Source: a virus. Taken from it: DNA of 21,036 nucleotides. The stretch is taken from positions 1 to 21,036 of IMG/VR virus record IMGVR_UViG_3300044675_003089; one strand, given 5' to 3'. The position numbers were made by a program, and so were the translations under genes. This document shows positions 6,974-14,520 of this stretch, one piece after another. Below the pieces are notes generated by a model, which saw only the letters and a program-made list of their open reading frames with translations, ran no database searches and was not told the origin of the DNA. How positions within the stretch are numbered: the first letter of the stretch is position 1; every line of letters starts with the position of its first letter.

Positions 6974-9900
6974 ATGGCAGATAATACACAAGATCCATCA
7001 GAACAAGGAGGAATTAGACAAGAGTATAATGTTGCTACTACAGGTTTAAATTTAGATCAATCTCTTAATCAGATTCCTAAAGGTAAATTAACATATGCAT
7101 TAAATGCTGCTGTTGAAAACTTTGATGCGAATTCTGTAAACTATCAAAATGAACCAGGGAATGAACTTTGTATTAATTTTCCTACAGAGTTTGTATTGAT
7201 TGGAACGCACTTTATCCAAGAAAAAAATAAACATATATTCTTTATTACAAATCCTGGAACAGGTGATTCAGAAATTGGATATATGGACAACAATGATTGT
7301 CAGTATAAAACATTAGTTTCTGGAAAGTGTTTAAATTTTAAAATTGATTATCCTATTCATAAAGTTGTACACAAGATTACAAATTGTGCCACTGAAATTT
7401 ATTGGACAGATGGATTCAATGATAGAAGATATTTAAACATTGATGATATTCCATATGAAATAAAATCTGGATCAATTATTTGTGATCCAGTTTATACAGA
7501 TGTATTAGATTGTAATCAGATAAAAGTTCAACCTAACTTTAGTATTCCTGAAATAGAAATAACTAATGTTGTATCAGGAGGTAGTCTTATATCAGGTACA
7601 TACCAGTTTGCTGTACAATATTGTGATGCAGCAGGAAATGCTTATACATCATATTATTCAGTTACAAATCCTTTACCAATTGCAGACATTTATATCACTA
7701 CTCCTAATTTTAATTATGAAGTAGGGAAGTCTATTAGAATGAATGTTAGCAATCTTGATTTAACAGGGCAGTTCCAATACTTTAACATTGCTGTAATAAA
7801 AACCATTAATAATATCCCATCAGTAGAACTGATAGGTATTTATTTTATTGAATCATCTACAAAAGATGTTACATACACAGGTCAGAATACTACAGATATA
7901 AAATTAACAATAGCTGATATATTTCAGAAGTATCCTTATTATGATATTGCACAAGATCTTACAGTTGTGCAAGACATTCTTGTATGGGATCAATTGACTA
8001 CAATTGATAGAATTAATTATCAGCAGATTGCAAATAATATTGAACTTCAGTGGGAGACATATAAAATTCCTGCTAATGAAAATTATGCTGATGAATTAAA
8101 TGCTTTAAATTTACGTGGGTATCTACGTGATGAAATATATGCATTTGAGATTGTGTTCTTATTGAAGAATGGAAAACAAACAGATGGTTTCCATATTCCT
8201 GGAAGAAAGATATCTGCTTATGATTTATCGTTTCCAGATGTTCCTGATACAAATCCTGATTTTGTTGGAGAGCCAGAATATTATGATGTATATGGTGTTG
8301 GATATAGTCCATGGTGGAAAGTTTACAATACAGGTAGAGCTTTAGGATTTTCAAATAATCCTGAGATCAACAATGCTACAGCATATCAGTTTGGAGAATT
8401 TGCTTATTGGGAATCCTTAGAACAATATCCATGTAACGTGGATGTATGGGGAGAACTTGCTGGTCAAAATATTAGACATCACAAATTTCCTGATGTTCTT
8501 GTAAGTCCCATATTTGAAGATGCAGTAAATTCATTAGGTGGAAGTTCTACCCAAATGCAAAACTGTGCTGTATTTCCAATTGGTGTAAGAATTGATGTAT
8601 CACAATTGTTTAGTTCAATAAATTTATCAAATCTTACAAATGAGCAAAAAGCTGACATTGTAGGATTTAAGATTGTAAGAGGAGATAGAACTACAAACAA
8701 ATCTATTATTGGTAAGGGTATTCTTAGAAACGTAAATAAATATGAAAGAGATGATCAAACATATTTCTTTCCTAATTACCCATACAATGATCTTAGTGGA
8801 GATCCTTTTATAAATCAAATAAACAATGCATATTCTCAAATATGCGAACCATGGTTAATTATCTGTACTGATAATGGTGAATTCCAATATACAGACTGTA
8901 ATAGAAATAAACCAAAAAGAGCATCAATGGTAACTGGTCAAATCTATGAGGTTTGTTCAACAACAAAACCTACACATTTAACTGGTGCTGCTGAAATAGG
9001 TCCTGGTAATTATGACATGTGGCTTGCTACAGGTTGTGCTGGTACAACAGGATATGATATACAATATTCCACACCTTTCACTACAGACAATACAGCTATC
9101 AAAGCAGTGTCAGAATATTTAAATGGTGCAGGAATTGGTGGTTGGGGATCATGTGATACAGTTTATAGAAAATTGGAATTAGATGGACAAATGGGTGACA
9201 CTTGTGGTGGAACATTTGATTCATGTACTTCTCGATACTATAAACTTGAAAGAGTTGAACAAGATCCAGGTGTGATGCTACCTGATAAAGGAAGAATCTC
9301 TAAATTAAATTGTAGAGCTGAAACTCCATTAGAAGCAATAAGAAACATAACAGATATTGGATATAGACAAATATTTAATTCTCCTGAGACATCTTTTGGA
9401 CAACCTTTCTTAGGTAACGTTCTTAAGTTAGAGAATGTGATATTTGGTAATGGAATTGCTCACTTTACTGAGGTTAGAAATAATGCAAAATATAAACTTC
9501 TATCAGAAGAAGCTCAGAGAGATGCTTTGAAAAGTTCTGAGGATATAGCTAACTATACAAATGCATTCAATGCATCTGCAATGTTTGCTGCATACCAATC
9601 ATACCTAACTATTTATGTAAATGGTATTACAAGAAAGAACTATGCATACTCATTTAATTCTATAGCTAGTTATGATAATTTTGCAAACATTGATAATGGT
9701 ATACAAGTTAAGCAACGTAAAATAGATCGTAAACAATACCTTATCCCAGGAGTACAATCTGTAGGAGATGAGTACAATATTAATAACTATAATAGAGAGT
9801 CGTCTGTATTTATAAGAACAACAGGGTTAGAAGATGATGAGCCTCAATATAGTGCGTTGCCTTTCCCTGATCAAACTCCAAGTTTATTATCTGGAGGAAC

Positions 9901-11890
9901 AAGTATTGTTAAAGATTATTCTAGATTTACAATTGGTAGTACAAATAATTGTGCTACTCCTGGATTAGATCAACCTATAACAGTTGTATCATATTATGCT
10001 TCTATGAAGAACATAATAGATAATCAATGGGGACAAATATATTCCTATGATACAATTGATACAGGATTCCAATTCATGTTTAATGAAACTGCGTCAGGAC
10101 CTGTTCCATTCTTTGGAGGTGATACGTTCATTTCTAGATTTGCATTCAAAACAAAACTTCCATACTTTATTGATAACAGAGTGGGAGCTCCTGATGATTC
10201 AGACATCTTCTATGACGAGATTGGTAATGTAGGTTATCCTAAATACTGGCACTCAGCACGTTCTATATTAGAGAACTATGCTCTTAGAAATGGAACAGTT
10301 CTTTCAAATTTCATTTCATATAAGGCGCACAATTTTGATTGTCCTAATAATCCTGCAACTATTGCAGTTACAAATACTGGATCTTCAAGTTATAGAACTT
10401 TCTATGATGGATACTTCTACTTGTTTGCATATGGGGTTCCAAACTTCTATTGTGAGAGTACATATAACGTAGACTTGCGTCAAGCATTTGATAATAAGGC
10501 TGGTGATTTCTGGCCACATGTTAATACAAGTATTCCTGATGATTGGGTACAAGAAAGCTATGTATCAATTGCAAATGATAATACATATACATATAACGTA
10601 ACCTTCTCTAAACAAAATAGAGAAAATACATTTACACACTTACCTCCTGATTGGGAAGGTCAATTGTGTTATACACATTATCCATTTAGAGGTATATATT
10701 CAGAACCTCAAGTAAACAATGCTGATAATAGAGTAAATAACTGGTTGACGTATTTACCATTATCATTATATGATTTTCCACAGAATTATGGAAAACTTAT
10801 ATCATTAGATGGTATTCAGAATAAAGCTGTACTTGCTAGATTTGAGAATAAGTCATTGTTGTACAACAACTTGTTAACTATTAATACAAGTAATCCTCAA
10901 GCTGCATACGTAGGTAATCCTAAGTTATTTGAAGGTGCACCTCCTATTGATTTTGCTGAAACAGATCTTGGATATGTAGGAAGTCAGAATAAGTTCTTGT
11001 TGAAAATTCCACAAGGACAAATCACTGTTGACGCTAAACGTGGACAAGTATTCCTTATATCTGGAACACAAGCTGTAGATCTTTCTGCATTTGGTTCAGG
11101 TGTGAACAGATTCTTTACAGACCACTTAGCATTTGAGATTCTTAGATATTTCCCTGAAGTAGATACAGATAATCACTTTAATGCTATTGGTTTACATGGA
11201 GTGTATGATTCTAAATTTGATAGAGTTATTCTTACGAAACTTGATTACATTCCACTAGATCCTGATATCAAATATGACCCTGTTACTAAAGAGTTTTATA
11301 TTGAGACAGTTGATTACATGAATGGTCCAACTACCACATCAACAACATCGTCAAGTTCAACAACTACTACATCAACATCTTCTACAACCACCACTACTAC
11401 AACATTGGTTTGTAACTCTTATAGATATGCAATTGATTTGTACACATGTGCAAATTGTACAAGTTTTGGTGCAGGAGAAATGTACAATGCTGTACCTTTA
11501 ATAGTTGGAGGTTGGTATATTTACCAAGGATATAAAGTACAAGTGACAGCATTTTTATTCTGTAGTCAAGGTGGTACATTAGTTGACATTGAACCTACAT
11601 ATCAACCTAGTTGCATAGGATTAACTTGCCCTACGACAACAACAACAACCACAACAATATTTGATAATTATCAAATTCAGGATTGTATAACTTCAAATGT
11701 TTACACATTATCTAAAACATATATATTTTCTTTAGGAGATGTAGTTCAGTATCAAATTGGTGTTCCAGGAGCAGGATTACAAAGATGTGGAGTAATTATA
11801 AGTACTACAACCAATTTAGCACCAACAGCATCTCTTTTTTCAGCTAATGACTATTCTTGTGGTGATACTGTACATTGCCCTTCAAGTTAA
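6974..11890 (+). CDS. Tail stabilisation (muzzle) protein, first part, with poly-Thr cassettes at its end
   Basis: 1638 aa, starting 5 nt after the tail tubular gene (AATTATG). The N-terminus (GLNLDQSLNQIPKGKLTYAL, ANSVNYQNEPGNE, ITNCATEIYWTDGFNDRRYLNID) is the characteristic opening of the large P22 gp10-like stabilisation or muzzle protein of crAss-like phages, which forms the distal end of the short tail. Recognisable muzzle sequence continues to about residue 1451 (FDRVILTKLDYIPL, then YDPVTKEFYI). There the expected sequence stops: a Thr/Ser tract (11330-11404, residues 1453-1477), a Cys-rich module (about 1478-1551), eight Thr (11633-11656) and a last module to the stop follow. The continuation of the muzzle sequence appears in the next two genes. 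The extra modules probably hang off the tail tip and may contact the host. The muzzle assignment is strong; the cassette function is unknown. Confidence 0.85.
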   Translation: MADNTQDPSEQGGIRQEYNVATTGLNLDQSLNQIPKGKLTYALNAAVENFDANSVNYQNEPGNELCINFPTEFVLIGTHFIQEKNKHIFFITNPGTGDSEIGYMDNNDCQYKTLVSGKCLNFKIDYPIHKVVHKITNCATEIYWTDGFNDRRYLNIDDIPYEIKSGSIICDPVYTDVLDCNQIKVQPNFSIPEIEITNVVSGGSLISGTYQFAVQYCDAAGNAYTSYYSVTNPLPIADIYITTPNFNYEVGKSIRMNVSNLDLTGQFQYFNIAVIKTINNIPSVELIGIYFIESSTKDVTYTGQNTTDIKLTIADIFQKYPYYDIAQDLTVVQDILVWDQLTTIDRINYQQIANNIELQWETYKIPANENYADELNALNLRGYLRDEIYAFEIVFLLKNGKQTDGFHIPGRKISAYDLSFPDVPDTNPDFVGEPEYYDVYGVGYSPWWKVYNTGRALGFSNNPEINNATAYQFGEFAYWESLEQYPCNVDVWGELAGQNIRHHKFPDVLVSPIFEDAVNSLGGSSTQMQNCAVFPIGVRIDVSQLFSSINLSNLTNEQKADIVGFKIVRGDRTTNKSIIGKGILRNVNKYERDDQTYFFPNYPYNDLSGDPFINQINNAYSQICEPWLIICTDNGEFQYTDCNRNKPKRASMVTGQIYEVCSTTKPTHLTGAAEIGPGNYDMWLATGCAGTTGYDIQYSTPFTTDNTAIKAVSEYLNGAGIGGWGSCDTVYRKLELDGQMGDTCGGTFDSCTSRYYKLERVEQDPGVMLPDKGRISKLNCRAETPLEAIRNITDIGYRQIFNSPETSFGQPFLGNVLKLENVIFGNGIAHFTEVRNNAKYKLLSEEAQRDALKSSEDIANYTNAFNASAMFAAYQSYLTIYVNGITRKNYAYSFNSIASYDNFANIDNGIQVKQRKIDRKQYLIPGVQSVGDEYNINNYNRESSVFIRTTGLEDDEPQYSALPFPDQTPSLLSGGTSIVKDYSRFTIGSTNNCATPGLDQPITVVSYYASMKNIIDNQWGQIYSYDTIDTGFQFMFNETASGPVPFFGGDTFISRFAFKTKLPYFIDNRVGAPDDSDIFYDEIGNVGYPKYWHSARSILENYALRNGTVLSNFISYKAHNFDCPNNPATIAVTNTGSSSYRTFYDGYFYLFAYGVPNFYCESTYNVDLRQAFDNKAGDFWPHVNTSIPDDWVQESYVSIANDNTYTYNVTFSKQNRENTFTHLPPDWEGQLCYTHYPFRGIYSEPQVNNADNRVNNWLTYLPLSLYDFPQNYGKLISLDGIQNKAVLARFENKSLLYNNLLTINTSNPQAAYVGNPKLFEGAPPIDFAETDLGYVGSQNKFLLKIPQGQITVDAKRGQVFLISGTQAVDLSAFGSGVNRFFTDHLAFEILRYFPEVDTDNHFNAIGLHGVYDSKFDRVILTKLDYIPLDPDIKYDPVTKEFYIETVDYMNGPTTTSTTSSSSTTTTSTSSTTTTTTTLVCNSYRYAIDLYTCANCTSFGAGEMYNAVPLIVGGWYIYQGYKVQVTAFLFCSQGGTLVDIEPTYQPSCIGLTCPTTTTTTTTIFDNYQIQDCITSNVYTLSKTYIFSLGDVVQYQIGVPGAGLQRCGVIISTTTNLAPTASLFSANDYSCGDTVHCPSS
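11330..11404 (+). repeat. Thr/Ser-codon linker at the first muzzle break
   Basis: Twenty-five codons of Thr and Ser only, mixing ACA, ACT, ACC, TCA, TCT, TCG and AGT. It begins right where recognisable muzzle sequence ends and leads to a small Cys-containing module. A second, all-Thr linker of eight codons is at 11633-11656. Confidence 0.9.
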
Positions 11891-11924
11891 TTTAAATCAA
11901 TCAATGCCATTATAATTGTATAAT

Positions 11925-13649
11925 ATGGAAGATAATACAATACCAGTAGTAACAAGAACACAAGTTTATCTTACAGATCCTGAATTCTTCTGTAATAAAT
12001 CTTGGACCTTATCATTTAATTTCAACACTAAATCTTGGATAAGCTTCCATAGCTATATCCCTAATTTCTATATAGGAGAAAACAATTTCTTCTATTCAGG
12101 ACTTAACAATTGTTGTTCAGATGTTGAGGGTCAATTTACAGCATTAGTTGGTAATCCAGATAAACCTGTTACAACCACAACAACTACTACTGGACCAATT
12201 CCACCAACCACAACAACTACAACAGCTACTCCAATAGATTGTACAATAGAAGGAGTTATTCTTTTAACATACTGTGAATTAGAGGGAGATGCAATAATTA
12301 CAGTTCCTCCAACTACAACTACAACAATTTGTCAAAGACCATTTGGTTTAAATGTATATCAATTAGTACAGGGCTATCAAGTAGGAACAGATCCAGCAGT
12401 AGTATCTTCTGGAAGTTTATCAGATGCATGTTCAGCAATATCTACTGTGCGATCACTTGATCCATTGATAAGTGTGGATTGGTTTCCAGGAGTTGCAAAC
12501 AGTTTAGATGTTTTAGAAATTGTTTATTATGGAGCTAATACTGATTGTACATTTGTTCCAGATGGATGGTACTTTACTCAAGAAGGAATGGTCAAAGGAT
12601 TTGTTTATCAAATCTTTAATGGATATGTTCGTAGTATTGGATATTGTGATTGTGGAACTACAGATAAAGAAACTACACTTCCACCTAACATTGATGAATG
12701 TTGTGGAATATTTACTAGTTCAGGAGATGAGATTACTTACTATAATAACTCTGCAGTGAATACATTAATTGTTCCAGGATATACATCAGCATTAGGTACT
12801 GCAATAACATCCACTAAATTTTGGTCTATTAATACAGATATACAAGAGTGGGATATAACAACTACTCCTTTCACTGCTGTATACAATAGAGCTATAGCTT
12901 TCCCTGGAGGATTTACAACATCATCAGGAATTGTAGCAATTGACAATACAACATTAATTACAATAGATGATTCTGTCTCTCCTCAAGATGTAGTAGAAAT
13001 GGACATCACTACAACTACAGGAGTTCCAACTGTAATGTTTAGTTTACAAGCTAATAGAGTTGCAATAGGAAATATGTTATATACAACTGGAGATAAACTT
13101 CTTGTGATTAATCAAGATTCAGTTACCTTTGACTATTTTATCACTCAGTATGAATATTCTACAGGAACTTTAGAAACTGATGTAAATATTGGAACAGTTT
13201 CTGCAGTTGGTTTGTTTGAATGTGATTGTGTTATTTATGTAGTTGATGAGTTTGAAAATACATACGTGATTAGTAAAACATCTCCTTATGAATTAATTGC
13301 ACATGCTCCATTAGGAATAGTTGGAACATTGTTTACGCAAATAGGAACATGTGTACCAACTTCAATTACAGAAAATGCAAACTTGACAACTACAACTACA
13401 ACAACATTTGTTCCTAATACATACTGTCATACAGTGAGAGTAAATGGTTCATGTTCGTTGAGTTGGATAGATCATTCAGGAACTGTACAATTTCAAACTG
13501 TAACTAATGATGCAATATACATTTGTGCTCAACTATATTCTATAACACAAAGTTGCACCAGTGGTTCATCAATTTCAATTAGTGGTGGAGTAGATTCTTG
13601 TACAGATGACTTACAATGTACAACTACAACCACAACTACAATTCCTTAA
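11925..13649 (+). CDS. Muzzle protein, second part, carrying poly-Thr modules and a propeller-like domain
   Basis: 574 aa from ATG 11925 (MEDNTIPVV); a TTG three codons upstream is less likely. Residues about 10-70 (VYLTDPEFFCNKSWTLSFN, SWISFHSYIPNFYIGENNFF) are a segment that normally lies inside the muzzle protein, after the part ending in the previous gene. Thr tracts follow at 12171-12191, 12207-12224, 12312-12326, 13386-13406 and 13620-13640. Between them are a short Cys module, a module of about 110 aa with a PDGWYF strand, and a region of about 220 aa (residues 259-481, nt 12699-13368) of repeated short strands (KFWSINTDIQEWDITTTPF, GIVAIDNTTLITID, VVEMDITTTTGVP, LLVINQDS, YVVDEFENTYVIS) that reads like a beta-propeller. 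Then comes the 69-aa module duplicated from the gene at 1029. Probably a tail-tip subunit that displays receptor-binding modules; this is inferred. Confidence 0.7.
   Translation: MEDNTIPVVTRTQVYLTDPEFFCNKSWTLSFNFNTKSWISFHSYIPNFYIGENNFFYSGLNNCCSDVEGQFTALVGNPDKPVTTTTTTTGPIPPTTTTTTATPIDCTIEGVILLTYCELEGDAIITVPPTTTTTICQRPFGLNVYQLVQGYQVGTDPAVVSSGSLSDACSAISTVRSLDPLISVDWFPGVANSLDVLEIVYYGANTDCTFVPDGWYFTQEGMVKGFVYQIFNGYVRSIGYCDCGTTDKETTLPPNIDECCGIFTSSGDEITYYNNSAVNTLIVPGYTSALGTAITSTKFWSINTDIQEWDITTTPFTAVYNRAIAFPGGFTTSSGIVAIDNTTLITIDDSVSPQDVVEMDITTTTGVPTVMFSLQANRVAIGNMLYTTGDKLLVINQDSVTFDYFITQYEYSTGTLETDVNIGTVSAVGLFECDCVIYVVDEFENTYVISKTSPYELIAHAPLGIVGTLFTQIGTCVPTSITENANLTTTTTTTFVPNTYCHTVRVNGSCSLSWIDHSGTVQFQTVTNDAIYICAQLYSITQSCTSGSSISISGGVDSCTDDLQCTTTTTTTIP
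12171..12224 (+). repeat. Two Thr-codon tracts at the second muzzle break
   Basis: Seven Thr codons (12171-12191), a Gly-Pro-rich spacer, then six Thr codons (12207-12224). They follow directly on the last recognisable muzzle segment of this ORF. ACA, ACC and ACT are mixed. Confidence 0.9.
13413..13619 (+). repeat. 69-codon module duplicated from 1482-1688
   Basis: This module and nt 1482-1688 are both exactly 207 nt between Thr tracts and align without gaps at an offset of one residue, with about 32 identities in 68 by hand count. Shared features include G-x-C-x-x-x-W-x-D, VTN-x-x-I-x-ICA, SI-x-x-SC, ISISGG and a final CT-x-D-x-x-C. The next Thr tract follows immediately in both genes. Confidence 0.85.
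13620..13640 (+). repeat. Seven-Thr tract at the end of the second muzzle part
   Basis: Seven Thr codons, then Ile-Pro and a TAA stop. The next ATG follows after 4 nt, in a different frame. The same layout (Thr tract, stop, new ATG starting a TGPF-type module) occurs at 2875-2904. Confidence 0.9.
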
Positions 13650-13653
13650 AATT

Positions 13654-14520
13654 ATGCCAAAGACAGTAGTAATAAAATTAACAAAAGCTGGACCTTACTC
13701 TGGTCCATTTAGCATCACCACTGAATATGGTGATGTTGTTGCTACAAATGTTTCTAAGAAAAAATTAATATTTGGAACTAGTTATGTTGTTGACAATAAT
13801 GTAAAAATATTAATCATTGAATCTTTAGGTAAATGTAAAATCAAGAAGATGTTTTCTTTAGAATCATTTACTATTATTGATTACGCTCAAGCAGTGTACA
13901 CGCAATCTCAAACTGCTTGTCTATGGAGACATTTGACAAACGTTCAAATATATAACTACTTCTATGGAAGTATAGAACCATACATCATTGAGTATCCTTT
14001 TTCATATGAACTGAGTGATGAAATTTTACAGAATGTAAAAGACTACACCAAGGCATATGAATATCTTCCTATTCCTGATGGTGTGTTTAACGATAACGCT
14101 AAAGTTGAAACAAACGATAAATGGTTTAACAAAGCTATTCTATACAATGGACAACAGAGTACAGGAGTATTGGAACTTGTTGCAAAACCAATGAACAATT
14201 TGCAAGCTTACAACTTATATCCTATCTTTAACGCTGATAGCAAAACTATTACGTATACTAAGAGTGATAACTTCTATCAATATAATACATTCTGGGCATT
14301 GCAGAAAAGTTCTCAAATTCCATTGTTTAATACATCTTGTCAAAGTCTTTCGATTGATAAGGTGATCAATCAATCTAACATGGACTATGGAACTAGATCA
14401 TTTAAGAAAGCTCCCCTTAGAGCAAAAGAACTTAAGGTGAGACACATCTTGGATAACTCTGCAACCACACATTTAGTTAGTCAATTCATAATAGCTCCTG
14501 CACAAATCTCTTACAAATAA
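13654..14520 (+). CDS. Muzzle protein, third (C-terminal) part, fused to a small N-terminal beta module
   Basis: 288 aa from ATG 13654 (AAAATTATG); an in-frame ATG at 13606 lies within the upstream gene's Thr tract and is rejected. Residues 1 to about 65 (VVIKLTKAGPYSGPFSI, VSKKKLIFGTSYVV) are a module related to the start of the protein at 2904. From about residue 80 on, the sequence is that expected near the C-terminus of crAss-like muzzle proteins: ACLWRHLTNVQIYNYFYGS, PYIIEYPF, a helix ILQNVKDYTKAY, KWFNKAILYNGQQSTGVLEL, NLQAYNLYPIFNADSKTITY and a basic end (GTRSFKKAPLRAKELKVRH). It therefore seems to complete the protein begun at 6974. How three chains assemble is unknown. The TAA stop shares its last A with the next ATG (TAATG). 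Confidence 0.7.
   Translation: MPKTVVIKLTKAGPYSGPFSITTEYGDVVATNVSKKKLIFGTSYVVDNNVKILIIESLGKCKIKKMFSLESFTIIDYAQAVYTQSQTACLWRHLTNVQIYNYFYGSIEPYIIEYPFSYELSDEILQNVKDYTKAYEYLPIPDGVFNDNAKVETNDKWFNKAILYNGQQSTGVLELVAKPMNNLQAYNLYPIFNADSKTITYTKSDNFYQYNTFWALQKSSQIPLFNTSCQSLSIDKVINQSNMDYGTRSFKKAPLRAKELKVRHILDNSATTHLVSQFIIAPAQISYK

Noticed and set aside
11330-11404. Thr-codon tracts as a CRISPR or simple microsatellite locus
   Set aside because: The repeat unit is a codon, spacers are absent and synonymous codons are mixed; these are protein linkers.
11916-11924. TTG start three codons before ATG 11925
   Set aside because: An ATG with an A/T-rich leader is available three codons later, and all other starts in the window are ATG.
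11891-11924. Internal promoter (TATAATTG at 11911) before the second muzzle part
   Set aside because: No TTG lies at a suitable distance upstream; the nearest is about 32 nt away. The gene is probably read from the upstream operon.
13606-13654. Upstream start at 13606 for the third muzzle part
   Set aside because: It would translate the Thr-tract region of the previous gene out of frame (rich in Gln and Leu). ATG 13654 has the AATTATG context and gives a module matching the protein at 2904.
1022-14520. TAG stop-codon recoding as known in some crAss-like phages
   Set aside because: All observed stops are TAA except one TGA (2905), and no gene is interrupted by an in-frame TAG, so the window gives no evidence for recoding.
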